NCBI GenBank assembly: GCA_033239125.1
Contig: BSWB01000003.1
Coordinates: 35,293,001 to 35,357,000, forward strand
Source: Fagopyrum homotropicum
Lineage: Eukaryota > Streptophyta > Magnoliopsida > Caryophyllales > Polygonaceae
Reading direction: 5' to 3'
Length of the DNA stretch: 64,000 nucleotides
How positions within the stretch are numbered: the first letter of the stretch is position 1; each line of letters begins with the position of its first letter. Positions 9,368 to 22,120 of the stretch are shown in pieces. The translations under genes were made by a program, and so were the position numbers. Below the pieces are notes generated by a model that was not told the DNA's origin, made no database searches, and saw only the letters and a program-made list of their open reading frames with translations.

Positions 9368-12300
9368 ATGGCGGAACAAACAAAACCCCTCTCCTCAATC
9401 TCTTCCTTCATTACTGCTAAACTATCTCCTGAAAATTTTCCCATCTGGAAGGCACAAATCACCCACATTTTCCGTGCCCATAACCTTTTTGAGTTTGTTG
9501 ATGGTTCAAAACCTTGCCCAGAAAAATCAACCCCTCCCTCAAAAGCCTATACGGACTGGATCTCCAAAGACCAATTCGTGCTTGCTATTCTAACATGCTC
9601 CATCACTGAATCCGTTCTTGTGCAGGTCCTTGATTGCTCCACCTCTCTTGAGCTATGGAATCAAGTTAATAGCCTCTTTGCGGCTAAATCTAGTGCACAG
9701 ATTGTGCATAACAGGCTTCAGCTAGCCTCCCTCAAAAAGGGTTCTTCTAGTATCACTGATTTCTTTAGCAAGGCTCGCAATCTGGTTTTTGCTCTCAACT
9801 CTGTTGGGCAATCGATCTGAGACACGGAGTTCATCAGTTTTCTTCTGGTCGGCTTGTGTCCAGAATATGACTCTATCGTTACTAGCCTCTCAACCCAGAT
9901 TACTCTACCCTCCCCTACTCAAGTTTTGTCTCATCTTCTGATTCACGAATCCAGAATCTCCCACCAAACACACAGTACCCCACTTCTACCCACTCCTCCA
10001 TCACCTTCTCTTGAGGCCAACAACACCCATTCTGGAAGAGGCTCCAACAGAGGTCAAAACTCCTACAGAGATGGTCAAGGTTCTTATCGTGGAGGCCGGA
10101 GTAGAGGTCGCTCCCAAAACCCATCAAGCAACACTCAATAAGTTTTCACTGGACAATTCGACACCCGCCCCTCATGCCAAGTGTGTTGTAAACCAGGCCA
10201 TACCGCACTGACTTGTTGGCATCGTTTTGATCACTCTTATCAGGCACCTCCACCTCAGTCTTTTCAAGCTCATTTCACCTCTACAAGTTGGTATCCGGAC
10301 ACAGCAGCAACCCACCATTATACTCCGGATCTGTCCAACCTTCGTCTCGATAATTTTCCTTACCAAGGCACTGATCAAGTCACTCTTGGTGATGGATCCA
10401 CCATCCCGATCCATCATCAAGGAACTGGCTCCATCAACTCTCCTCATCGTATTTTATCTCTCACTCATCTTCTTCATACCCCTCTTCTTACTAAAAATTT
10501 TCTCTCAATTCATAGATTTTGTTGTGACAATGATGTCTACTTTCAATTTCATGCCACTCTATTTTTGGTGAAGGATTCCAAGACGCACAGGGTTCTTCTC
10601 TAAGGCCCCGTTGAAGGAGGATTGTACGTTTTGCCTACGCCTGTTGGTTCATTGCCGTTGTCCTCTCTCAACCTCACCACCGCTCAACAAACCAGCCTTT
10701 GGCATTACAAATTTGGACACCCTGCCAAGCCCGTTATCCAAAATGTTATTACTCAAGTTTTAGGCCCATCAACCAAAGTGACCATGCCGCCTGACCCATA
10801 CTCCTCTTGCTATTGGGCCAACGCTCACTCGCTCCCTCACCCACCTTTTCCCTCAAGAAGCCCTCGAGTTTTAGCCCTGTTATTTATTGATCTATGGGGC
10901 CCAGCCCACATTACCTCTTATAGAGGATATAAATACTACATTTCTATTGTTGATGATTATTCCAAATTTATTTGGCCTTTCCCATTTCCTTCAAAATCCG
11001 CCGCTACATCTATAATCACCAATTTTATCAAACTTGTCACAAATCTCTTATCTACAACCATTATCTCCATTCAAACGGATGGTGGGTCTGAGTTTAAGCC
11101 TCTCGTACCTCTTTTTCAATCTTTGAGAATCTCTCATCGATTAACTTGTCCACATTCCCATCCTCAAAATGGTCGGTTGAAACCCGTCACCGATGGATAG
11201 TTGATATGGGTCTTACGCTTCTTAAACATGCCTCTCTTCTATTATTATTTTGGGACTTTGCCTTTGAAACGGCATCATATCTCATCAACCGGCTACCTAC
11301 TCCTATTCTTCAAAACTACACACCCTTTGAAATGATTTTTCATCATGCCCCTGATTACAAATTTCTAAAGGTATTTGGGTGTCTTGTGTACCCCAACCTT
11401 CATCCTTATCTCTCCAATAATCTCAATTATCGTTCTCATCCCACCATTTTCATTGGTTATTCACAAAATTACAAAGGGTACATTCGCTTTGATTGGATTC
11501 ATGATAAAATTTATATCTCACGAGATGTAATTTTTCATGAGAATACATTTCCCTACAATAAATCTTGCATTACCTCTCAGCCCACAACAACAACAACATT
11601 TATCCCTTTTATTACGGCCCATCTATTCAACTCATCTTCTGAGGCCCAATCCTCATATACACCATCTACCTCTTCTGATACTTCCTCTCCGGCCCAACCT
11701 TCTAATTCATCACCAACCCATATATCACCACCTCACTTTGAGGCCCAATCTTCTAATACCTCCTCTGATCCCTCAGACACCAATCCATCGCTTCCCTCAC
11801 CGCCAATTCAAACACGCTCCCACCACAACATTTTCAAACCTCTCCAACGTATAGATGGCACGATTCCATGGCCACCACCCTCGTGCTCCACCGCTATAAC
11901 TGTTCCTGATGAACCCACATCTTACTCTCAGGCATCCCAATTTATTGAGTGGCGGGCTGCCATGGAAGCTGAGATACATGCCCTTCTCACCACAAAAACT
12001 TGGTCTATTGTCCCTCCATCAAAGTCTCAAAACACCCTTTGCGTCAAATGGGTCTTCAAGACTAAACGACTCTCTAATGGCTCCATTGAACGCAAAAAGG
12101 CCCGGCTAGTTGCCAAAGGCTTTAATCAGCTTCATGGTGTTGATTACTATGATACCTTTAGCCCAGTTGCAAAACCGTAGACAATTCGTCTCCTTCTCTC
12201 CCTTGCGGCTATAAACAATGGACGGTCAGGCAACTCGATATCCAAAATTCCTTCCTACACGCGGACTTGACATAAGAGGTATACATTACTCAACCACCTG

Positions 12301-12911
12301 GTTTTATTCATCCTCAGTTTCCTAACTATGTCTGCAAATTATCCAAGTCCCTTTATGGACTAAAATAGGCTCCTAGAGCCTGGTTCTCTAAACTCAACGA
12401 CACTCTTGTCGTTATGGGATTCACTGCTTCCACCTCAGACTCCACTATGTTCATTCCCACCTCAGGCACTAATTTTACATGTGTTATAATCTATGTGGAT
12501 GATCTCTTAGTGATTGCCTCCACCGATGATTTAGCCTCCTGCTTTACCAAGACTATGTCAGCCACTTTTCCAATCAAAGATCTTGGGCCTTTAAGTTTCT
12601 TTCTTGGTATTGAAGTGTCTCGCATATTTGATGGCTTGTTCCTCTACCAAAGGCAATATATCAATGATGTTGTTGTTTGAGCCAAAATGCAACACTTTAA
12701 ACCGGTTTCCAGTCCATTGGCAACAAACTTTCAGGACCAATTCTTATCCAGTGAGACTTTTGAAGACCCTCTGTTATATAGAAGCATTATTGGGAGTTTA
12801 CAATATTTGGCCTTCACTAGACCTGATATCTCATTTGTTGTCAACAAGTTTTCTCAATTCATGCATAATCCTCTACTGTGCCATTGGCAAGCTGCCAAAA
12901 GAGTTCTTCGG
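9368..12911 (+). pseudogene. Copia C1 gag-pol, 5' part, disrupted
   Basis: From ATG 9368, gag opens with residues typical of copia gag (LSPENFPIWKAQI). A CCHC zinc knuckle (C-x2-C-x4-H-x4-C) lies at about 10175-10216, then a protease-like DTAAT near 10300. Integrase has an HHCC region (about 10690-10830), catalytic Asp residues in FIDLWGPA and QTDGGSEF, and the Glu region near 11170. RT begins near 12020 (KARLVAKGF) and carries YVDD near 12500. Stops near 9819, 10139, 10603, 12178 and 12678 and a frame change near 11165 make it a pseudogene. It ends in RNase H at 12911, where A is inserted. The family reaction would be polyprotein processing, cDNA synthesis and integration in cytoplasmic particles. 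Confidence 0.9.
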
Positions 12912-15262
12912 TGTAACACCCCAAATCCGCTGGACTCGGGGCGCTACGGGTTGGGACTTCACAATGGGTCCCGACCCTTAGCTTGACAACAATTTCACCG
13001 GATCTTACAACAAGACACAAATTAAAGGCAAAACCAAAATACATTTTAATGCAATGATATGAATCCCAAAAGCATACAAACAAAAGACCACAGCCGAGTC
13101 GACAACTCCAACAATCAAATGTCGGAATATACAATATACAATACATATATAGATATCTACAAGACTCCACCCACAAACCCATCCTACAATGTGCGGACCT
13201 CGGCTGCCCACTCTTCTGGATCTCTCGCCCGTGTCCCTCACCTACAGGGCAACTAAAACAATATGGTATAAAACCGTTAGCTAGCATTCAAGGCATTAGA
13301 ATCATGGTATTGGCACACACACACACACGTAAGGCATCATAAACACACAACATGCTCCAAAACACACTAGCCGGTTTATTATCTTTTTATTATTAGGTCA
13401 TTTTCCGTTCTAATTCAAGTTCTTTTGTGACACGAGAATCTTAACGATCTCGCCCTTGTCCCCTTTCACCATACGGGTTTGTACTTGATGCGGATCAGCA
13501 TCGCCCGTTGGAATAGTCGCAAGGCACCTCCCAGTCATCCCCATTTTGGACTAGACAAGCGGTCACCGCCCGTTATCATACACTTGGGCCAAATATAAAC
13601 ATATAAAGTCGGTGGTCCTATTACCGGTTTAGATGTTATAACATAAACAAAAAACACACACATAAACAATAAACACACACCACCAAACACGCATCGAAAC
13701 TAATACAGAGAATACGAGCTAAGTAAGTCCGGAGACTTACCTCACTACAAGGTAACTCAAATAAATCCTCACTCAGCTTCCCGCAGGAAGACACTCAGCT
13801 CCCGACCAAACAAGGCACACTATCAATAACTATCCGATATGATAGAAGCCTTCGGACTTCTAGTCTCCAAAACTCAAATGAGGTCAAAACCCTAGGATGC
13901 TAGGTTCAACTCCTAATCCTGAAGACCATCCTATGATCGTACCGAAACATCACAATACTCATAACCATCCAACATCTATATACAGGCCACTACTTGGCAT
14001 TCTCTCTAAGTTATGCTAGATCCAACCTAGCATGATACTAATACTAAACATAACTAGATCAAGGGAAAAGATACTCACACGATGTCAAAAGATGGAAGAC
14101 GATCTATGGATGTCGAGTTGGACGTGTTAGGTCTTTATCAAGACGCTTCCGAACCTAAGACCAAAATTAGACAAATTTAGCTCGTACGCTAAATTTGATC
14201 GGAATATATAATATACATAAAACTAAAGAAAACTCAATTTCAATTTCCCACCTTAAATCTCGCAAAAACCTTCTCGGGCAAAATACGAAAATTTAGCATC
14301 TTGGTCATAACCCGAAATTACAACTTGAACCGTAAATCCGAATTAATCCAACAAGGCATAAAACATTGTGTAAGCAAAATACAAGAATATAACTCGAGGT
14401 AAAACCCAATTTTAAAATCCGTAAATATATTTTCCGGGCAATCTAAACATCATCATAAACCCAATGGTAAAACTCGTTCTTAAAGCCAAGGATAAATAAA
14501 ACCGTTCAGCCATCTTTCGGGGCAATTATATAATTCTAGAAACTTGGGCCAAAACTGTAATTAATTCTAGCAGGGTAATGTTTGCAATTTTCCAAAACTG
14601 TCGGTCAAAATTGCAATATATAAAAATATGGGTACAATAGTGTAATTAAACTAGATTTAGAGGGGCCCATTTGCAAATAACCCTAAAGGGTTCTCTAACA
14701 CCTGCTGGTGAAGGCGACACTGGGGAAGCGTGGAAAGGTAGCACAGGCGGCGGGGAGGAGCACATGAGCTTTCTCCGACGATGAGGGCTGCGTGGCTCCT
14801 GCAGACGATGAGGCGACAATGCGTTTGGGCTCCCGATTGCTCCTCTTGGCCCGGGTTGTAGATCTGGGTTGGCTCGGCCAAGGTTCACGAAGGAGGCGGT
14901 GGAGGACACAGTGGAGTTGCACAGGCTCCAATTAGGGCACTTCTCAAAGGGCTTCTGGGTTCCTTCTTCGGCGAGGTTACAGGCGGTGGTTAACTGGTGG
15001 GAGCAAGGGCTGCGCAAGCGGAGTAAGAGGTCCTTTCCAGTGATGAAGGTTGCAAGGCTTCTCCTGCGTTTTCGTGGCTTAGGCAGGCGGCGCACATCTC
15101 CGACCAAGGGCTGCGCAGAGGGCCGACTTCCTTTGCCTGGGCTTTCCGATGTCGGCGGCAACATCCCGACGACAGGAAGGAAAGGTGGGGGGATGTGTGA
15201 GGAATAGAGAGAGATAGGGAATATGGCGTGTGAGAGCTGAGAAGGTAATGCAGATGAAGGAT
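12912..15262 (-). repeat. 3' LTR of A, distal part
   Basis: Matches 31769-34127 of the 5' LTR at roughly 97%, and resumes at 26515 on the other side of Ath-1. It contains a CA-repeat near 13315 and a GC-rich segment 14690-15200. That segment yields overlapping ORFs on both strands, also present in the other LTR, with no recognisable domain. Confidence 0.85.
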
Positions 15263-15570
15263 TGATAGCATGAATTATTGTCTATATTTTGGGACTTGTT
15301 TAGACGTTTTATCTTCAATAATCTGCATGTTTGAATGTATATTATGCGATTAGATTGTCGTTTCATCTACCTTTGCGGGAATCGAGGTCTACACCAAGTT
15401 TCGTTGTAATCGTAGGTAAAATGACACGTTTTGCATCAAAATGGAGCAAAAGGAACTAAGGAGTCATTGGAGCTACATTCAGGAGCTTAAGGAAGAATTC
15501 AGGAATCATGGAAATGGATTGAAGATTCACTTTAGATCAGATTTTAGAGATTTCACATTCAGTTGTGATT

Positions 15571-15634
15571 CACCTCGGTCAGCTACAATACCATCTCGAC
15601 CGAGGTGATCCAGAGGAGCTGCTCGACCGAGGTG
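15571..15634 (+). repeat. Ath-1 LTR word cluster 1
   Basis: CACCTCGGTC, then ATCTCGACCGAGGTG and GCTCGACCGAGGTG. The full word has 7-bp arms (CACCTCG/CGAGGTG) around AC. It lies upstream of the LTR TATA box. Confidence 0.85.
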
Positions 15635-16290
15635 AACACCTTGGACGCGGTGAGAGATATTTTATTCTTGGCTGAGATCTTTATTTTTGGAAAGAAGATC
15701 TTATATTTTTAGGATGGATTCCTGGAAGGAAGAAGATAATTTAGCTCATATATTTAACCTATTTTTATGGAAAAATATCTTTCTAAGATATCTTATCTTT
15801 GGGAGGGAATTTTCCTATAAAAAGGGTTGGATTTTCCACAAATTCAAACTATGCTTAGACATCCGCTATCATCCGTTTAGGCCTGAACACCCCGCATACG
15901 ACCCACTACAGCTGGGAGATTTGAAGAACCTTTTTGAAGGTTGAAGGAAGATTGAAGGAAGGAAGTTAATAGCTTTTATAGCTTTTGTGAAGGGTTTTGT
16001 AAGATCCTCTTAGATTCCCTTCTTTGTTGACTTGTCTTATTGGATTGTGATCCAAGGAACGCTTGTTTGTTTGATAATTGATTCAGTTATTGAAGCCTTC
16101 TTCTTAAGGTTTTTGTGTTCAATTATTCACTTTCTTCCCTTATATTTGATTATTGCTTTCATGATGATGAGTGACTAATTTCTTTGTGTGATTCTAGGGT
16201 GATTGGCTGAAGGTTGTGGGAAAAAAATTGATAGAATAATCTTAATCACAGTAGGACCCTGAAAGTTCGAGTCTTTATCCTTAACCCTAG

Positions 16291-16350
16291 AACATCTCGC
16301 TCAGTCGATGAACATCTCGGCCGGGGTGGAATTCGTCTGACCGAGGTGAC
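16291..16350 (+). repeat. Ath-1 LTR word cluster 2
   Basis: Three words, ATCTCGCTCAGTCGATG, CATCTCGGCCGGGGTGG and CTGACCGAGGTGACC, lie downstream of the TATA box in the expected transcript leader. Confidence 0.8.
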
Positions 16351-17046
16351 CTTTCTGATCCGAAACTGGGAGTTAAGTGTTAAAGTTTGCCAAATCCTAT
16401 TCTTATTACACCTTTCCTGGTTCAATGCAAGCCTAGGATGAGACTTACCTAATAATTCCTTTGTTTGTTTACCTAAGATCATAAGCGTAGGTAATAAAGG
16501 TTTATCCTTTATTGGGGTTTGAGTGTGCTTTCATTCCATCTTTGTGAGTTAGCCTGAGACTTACCCGGTAAAGGTTGATTCTATTCCCTTAGGTGGTGTG
16601 TTGGTTTGAGGTTATAGTTCTTTTCCTTAATTCCTTGAGACTTACCCGATAATAGGAGTTACGGTTTGGGATTAGTGAGTAGTGAGACTTACCCGGTGAT
16701 CTATTCCACTTTAGAAACACCTTCCCTTTGCAAAAATCTCAACTTTGTCCGCTTTATCTTTAGATCTTGAGTTGGAACCACAACTAGATGCTTTAATCCC
16801 TAGAATTGCATATTTCCTTAATTGACTTTTTATCATCTTTGATTGTTTTAATCGCTTTTTTGGTTAGTAGTTGCATTGACAACCTATACCTGCTTTGTTT
16901 CACTAAGTCCCTGTGATCGACCCCTGGAATTTCTTGCTTTTTACTACGATTGACCCGTACACTGCGGGTTCACATCCTTGTTTTAAGCTTACATCTAGGG
17001 CTATAAATTTAAAGCTTGCACACACCGTTTGGAGCAAACAAGTTTT

Positions 17047-17064
17047 TGGCGCCGTTGCTGGGGA
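17047..17064 (+). promoter_or_regulatory. Primer-binding site of Ath-1
   Basis: TGGCGCCGTTGCTGGGGA is the complement of the 3' end of plant tRNA-Asp with one mismatch. It starts 6 nt after the LTR. Confidence 0.85.
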
Positions 17065-17169
17065 CTTGGTCTAGACCGAGCCGGTTGCGGTGATCTTTCG
17101 GGGCGCTTGCCCCTGTTTCTACTAACCACTCTACTTGAGTGACTTTCGCATGTTCTTTTTCTTAGTTTT

Positions 17170-20100
17170 ATGCGAAGAACCCGCGTTGGGAAGGAAATCG
17201 TTCCCTATGACCCCGAACCATAAAAGACAGACAAAAGACGTTTGAAAGAAGCGAAGATGGTCAACCAAGACAATCGCGATCTTGAGGCCGAATTGAAGGA
17301 GGCGTTAGAACAACTACGCCTCAGCAAGGAAGAGCTGAGACTGGAAAGGGAAGAAACTCGCACAAGGATTGAGGCAATCGAAGCAGATATGACGGCTTTA
17401 TGAGACCAGTATCTACCTCGACCAAACCCAGATCCTCGACCGAGGCAAGACCCCGCTCCAGATCCTCGACCGAGGCAGAATCCAGTACCTGTTGCCCCGG
17501 ACGAGATGCTTCCACCTCGGATGCCAGTCCGAGATGTTCTTTTTGCAGGTATTCTACAAACCCTAGGGCAGAGGATGGACCTTAATCAACAACTGAGGCA
17601 TCCAGGAGTCAACCTAGGTGATCCAGCGGACCATGATTATGAGCTTCGACCGCAAGTTCTTTCCATGATTAGCCAATGCCAGTTTGGAGGGCTAGAGAGG
17701 GAATCTCCACATCAACATCTACAAAACTATGAGATCTTGATGGAGACCTTGAGACCTTTAAGAATAGAAAACAACAACTACAAGCTAAGGCCTTTCTACT
17801 TCTCTTTGAAAGATAGAGCTCTTACTTGGTATCAATCTCTTCCTCCAGGAAAAATCAATACTTGGGAGGAGATGACGACGGAATTCTTGACTAAATTCTT
17901 TCCCCCCTCTAAAACCGCTGAAATGTGAGGGAAGATTAATGTATTCATCATGAAGGACAAGGAGAGCTTGTCCAAGTCATGGGAGAGATTTAAGGACATT
18001 CTTTTGGATTGCCCACATCATGGGATTCCAAAGATAGAGTTGTTGGAGATATACTTCAAGGGACTGGACGGAAACACCCAGTTCAACCTTCAACTACTAT
18101 CCGCCGGCACGTTCATGGACATGCCGATTGACGAAGCTTGAGAGTTCATAGAGAAGAAAGCTTTGCACATGGAGAAATACTCCCACCAAGGAGCTGAAGT
18201 TGGAGTTAAAAGAGTCAACTTTCAAGATGCTCCACCTAACAATGATCAACTCACTTCTTTGAAGAATGATGTGAAACAATTGAAGGAACTCTTAGTTGCT
18301 CAAACCAAGAAGGAAGATCAAGGATCAAGGAACAACAATAGTTACCGAAACAACAACAACGGTTCCCGGAACAACAACTACAACAACAATAGAGGATCCA
18401 ACAACAATAATTGGAGGGCAAACAACCAAAATTCGGGTAACCCTTACTCTAACTCCAATTCGAATGACTCCTCTAATCCTTTCCTCTCTTCTTCTTCTTC
18501 TTCTACTCCATTGAAGAGCCAGGAGCAAGGCTCAAGTTCGTCCCAGCCGGAAAAGAAGGATGCGGTGCTGGAGGCCATCTTGATCAAGCTCAACTCTATG
18601 GAGACGTCCATTACTTCATTTTCGAAGGCACAAAAAGCCTTAGAACAACAGTTTTTTAACAAGGCAAATGAAGCGCCAAGAGATCTAGGGAAGCTCCCAG
18701 CAAGGACGGAAAGCAACCCTAAGGGCCAGATTATGGCAATAACGACGAGGAGTGGACTGAAGACTACAGATCCAGTGCCTCGGTCGATGCTAGTATAGAC
18801 GAAGACCACCTCGGTCCAGGTACAATCGAAGAACACTTCGGCCGAGATGCCAACCGAGGTGGAGCCACAGAAAGCGGAGGAGAAAACTGAAGTTTATATT
18901 CCACCTCCTGCATATAAACCACCACTTCCATTCCCCTAGTCAAGGGCCAGAGCACATCTAGACAAGCACTTTGGTAAGTTCCTTGACTTGATGAATAAAC
19001 TACACATTAATATCCCTTTCCTTGATGCTATTCTAGGGATGCCTGCCTATGGGAAGTTCTTGAAAGAGATTCTATCAAGGAAGAGGAAGTTGGAAGACTT
19101 TGGTGAAGTAAGGATGACATCTAAATCCTCGGAGCTTATTCAAATAATGAAGGAGAAGATGCCACCCAAATTAAGAGATCCCGGCTCATTTTGCATTCCC
19201 ATTCAAGTTGGGGATGTCACTTGTGAAGCCTTATGTGATCTAGGAGCCAGCGTGAGCATCATCCCGCTGAAGCTATGTGTTAAGATCGGACTTGGAGAAC
19301 CCAAGCCGGTGAAGATACGGTTATACATGGCGGACCACTCCATTACCCATCCCGTGGGCATTTTGGAAGACGTTCCGGTTAAGTTAGGTAACTTTTATTT
19401 ACCTATAGACTTTGTTGTACTTGATATTCCCGCAGATTATCCCGTTCCTATCATTCTCGGGAGACCATTTCTAGCAACTTCGGGTTGCAATGTGGATTGT
19501 AAGAACGCCAAGTTAAAATTCAACATTGGCGGAGATGAAGTGGAGTTTGCATTACTTGCGGCAATGAAGGGAGAGAAGCTAGGAGATGATATCTTCAACA
19601 TCTATGATGAAGAAGAATCAAGAGAATTGGTGAGCTCTATCCTTATTAAAGATCCACTTGAAAAAGTTATTAGTTTTAGCTTAATGGAGGAAGGTATAAA
19701 TGCTTCTTGTGATGCAGATATACAGAGCTTAAAGGCACTGGAAGAAGATCCAGGAGCTAAAACTGAAAGACTAATCTAGGAGAAGAAGATCTCCAGTTTC
19801 GGTTCCAGTTGCAGTACCTCGACCGAGGCACTTTCTGGACCAAGTGAGGTGACTGAAGAACATCTCGGTCAACCTCTCTGGACCTCGACCGAGGTCGAAA
19901 GCGAGATTATGTCAACTGAGAATACTGAAGATAACAAACTTCTTACTCCCTTTTCTGACATTCATCCTCAGTTGGTGGAACATTCTCTCCACCAAATTTC
20001 TGATAATAAAGGACCTTGGTATGCTGATATTGTTAATTATCTTGTTTGCCAGGAAATACCACCCGGATTGACGTACGCTCAAAGGAAGAAATTCTTCAAG

Positions 20101-21291
20101 GACGTACGTCATTACTACTGGGATGAACCGCTGCTATTCAAGCGAGGGCCGGATGGGATGCTTCGAAGATGCATTCCGGAAGATGAAGTTAATAGCGTCA
20201 TACGGCATTGTCACTCACTTCCTTGTGGAGGGCATGCTAGCGCCAACAGGACATGCGCTAAGGTATTACGTTCCGGTTTCTTTTGGTCCACATTATTTAA
20301 GGATGTGCAAACGTTTGTTGTCTCTTGTGATGCATGCCAAAGAACAGGGAACTTATCTAGAAGGAATGAGATGCCACTCAATAACATACAAGAGGTTGAG
20401 ATCTTTGATGTATGGGGAGTAGATTTCATGGGACCTTTCCCATCATCCGGAGGAAACCACTACATTCTTCTAGCAGTTGACTACGTCTCTAGATGGGTTG
20501 AAGCCATTGCTTCTCCCACTAATGACGCCATGGTGGTTGTGAAGTTCTTTAACAAGACTATCTTTTCACGTTTTGGGACTCCACGAATCATCATCAGCGA
20601 TGGAGGGACGCATTTCATCAACCGGAAGTTTAAGGCACTTCTATCGAAGTATGGGGTAACCCACAAGGTAGCAACCCCTTATCACCCTCAAACTAGTGGA
20701 CAGGTCGAGATCTCGAATAGAGAAATTAAAGCAATCTTGGAGAAGACCGTCTCTAGGACTAGGAAAGATTGGTCCATGAAGTTGGACGACGCTCTTTGGG
20801 CTTACAGGACCGCATTCAAGACTCCTATTGGTACCACTCCTTATAATTTGGTATATGGGAAGTCTTGTCATCTACCCGTTGAGTTAGAATACAAGGCATA
20901 TTGGGCGATCAAATGGTTGAACTTCGACATCAAGGAAGCCGGTGAGAAGCGGCTATTGGATATCAAGGAGCTGGAGGAGCTGCGTTTGAACGCTTATGAG
21001 AATGCCAAAATCTATAAAGAAAGGACGAAGAAATGGCATGACAAGCGTATCATTCCTAAGGAGCTTAAAGAAGGAGACTTAGTTCTACTCTTCAACTCCC
21101 GCCTCCGCCTCTTTCCAAGTAAGTTGAAATCTAGATGGACCGGACCTTATGTTGTGAAACATGTCTTCCCTTATGGTGCAGTTGAGATTTCGGGAGAAGC
21201 AAATGGAAGTTTCAAGGTCAATGGTCATAGACTTAAGAAATACAAACCGGAAGTTCCGGTTGAAGAGGTTGCACCACTATACCTCGTTTAG
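17170..21291 (+). pseudogene. Ath-1 gag-protease-integrase frame with seven in-frame stops
   Basis: A single frame of 1374 codons runs from ATG 17170 to the stop at 21291 without a frameshift. Nonsense codons end sub-ORFs near 17222, 17401, 17926, 18139, 18796, 18938 and 19777. Gag shows YELRPQVL and WYQSLPPGKI-type capsid residues (about codons 150-260) and an Asn/Arg/Gly-rich tract (18330-18440), with no CCHC knuckle. Athila-type linker motifs follow: AITTRSG and PPLPFP. Protease has CDLGASVSIIPL (about 19240). Integrase follows with HHCC zinc finger (20194-20345), VDFMGPFP, SDGGTHF and SGQVEIS catalytic regions and a WTGPY motif. Where RT and RNase H should lie, 19790-19910 holds only a short linker rich in CTCGACCGAGG words. 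Confidence 0.9.
19814..19905 (+). repeat. Word cluster in the Ath-1 protease-integrase linker
   Basis: CCTCGACCGAGGC, ATCTCGGTCAACC and CCTCGACCGAGGTCG within about 90 bp, at the point where RT and RNase H are missing. The words are translated (Ser-Thr-Glu repeats). Confidence 0.8.
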
Positions 21292-21333
21292 AGATGCCGT
21301 ACGGTCCAGCTAGCGACCTTAAATCAAGCGCTT

Positions 21334-21351
21334 CTTGGGAGGCATCTCAAG
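21334..21351 (+). promoter_or_regulatory. Conserved post-integrase hairpin of Ath-1
   Basis: CTTGGG-AGGCAT-CTCAAG, 42 nt after the integrase stop. One pair is G:T compared with the perfect stem of Ath-2, so pairing is kept. Confidence 0.6.
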
Positions 21352-21529
21352 GTATTGCTTTCTTTTCCCTTTTTCTAGTCTAGCTTTAGATAGTTTGCTT
21401 TTGCTTTGCTTAGTTTTTGGCATCCTAGACAGACAACAGGTGACATCTAAGGAAGGAATACAACCTAGGAGAAAAAACTGGATGGACAGAAGTTCGAGAA
21501 TTTGAGAAGACGGAGTTTGACTGAGACAC

Positions 21530-22105
21530 ATCTCGGTTGCTGTCACAGCACCTCGACCAAGATGATTCTTGAGCAACCGAGGCGACTAGGGTTTCTGAAG
21601 ATCCACCTCGGTCCGTACCACCTCGTTCCAGTCGAGACCATCTCGACCGAGGTGACAGCAGTTTCAGAAAAGGGTATAAAAGGGGGCTGAGATTTCTCTC
21701 TCCTTCCTTTACCTTCTTCTCGACCGCGGCGCAATCCTCACCTCGCTCCTTCGTTCTTCGCTCGTTTTCAACGATTCTCGCTTTCAAACTGCAAGGAAAG
21801 GGTAGAGGATCAAATTGCAAACGCCAATCTGCAGAAAAACGAACCGAATCGAGCAAATCTGGGGTAAAATTCGAGAAAACCCTAACTCCCTCTTCTTCCA
21901 CTTATTCCTTTCGATTTGGGATTTGGTTGCCCCTGCATTCTGCTGAAAAAGGATTAAGTACCCCATAGAAACCTTTGGTAGTGATTTTGGGGGAAAAGAA
22001 CTGGATTTTTGAGAGTTGCGATCGAACAGTTTTTCGCCTCGGTCCAGTCGGCCTGCGCCTCGGCCGATGTGCTCTTGAGACTTGTCAGAGAGACCGAGGT
22101 GGTCT
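21530..22105 (+). promoter_or_regulatory. Candidate internal promoter of Ath-1 downstream ORF
   Basis: A dense word cluster (21530-21660) ends about 15 nt before TATAAAA (21675-21681). A CT-rich leader follows and a second cluster (22035-22105) lies just before ATG 22121. The layout copies the LTR promoter, and Ath-2 keeps it at 59118-59665. Promoter activity is inferred. Confidence 0.5.
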
Positions 22106-22120
22106 GACAGATTGCAGAAA

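Larger units (their letters stand above)
15263..17040 (+). repeat. 5' LTR of Ath-1
   Basis: 1778 bp, starts TGATAGCATG, ends GCAAACA. It contains a TATA box TATAAAAA (15816-15823), word clusters before and after it (15571-15634 and 16291-16350), and repeated 'gagacttacccggt' phrases (16555-16700). The latter are a diverged internal repeat present in all four Athila-type LTR families here. Confidence 0.92.

Noticed and set aside
14646..15271. Overlapping ORFs on both strands in the LTR of A (and 33480-34145)
   Set aside because: They lie in a GC-rich LTR segment, overlap in several frames, show no domain and are present in both LTR copies. I treat them as LTR sequence.
15593..15634. CRISPR-like or satellite array from repeated CTCGACCGAGG words
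   Set aside because: The words are irregularly spaced, degenerate and spread over whole elements in a plant genome, with no regular repeat-spacer pattern.
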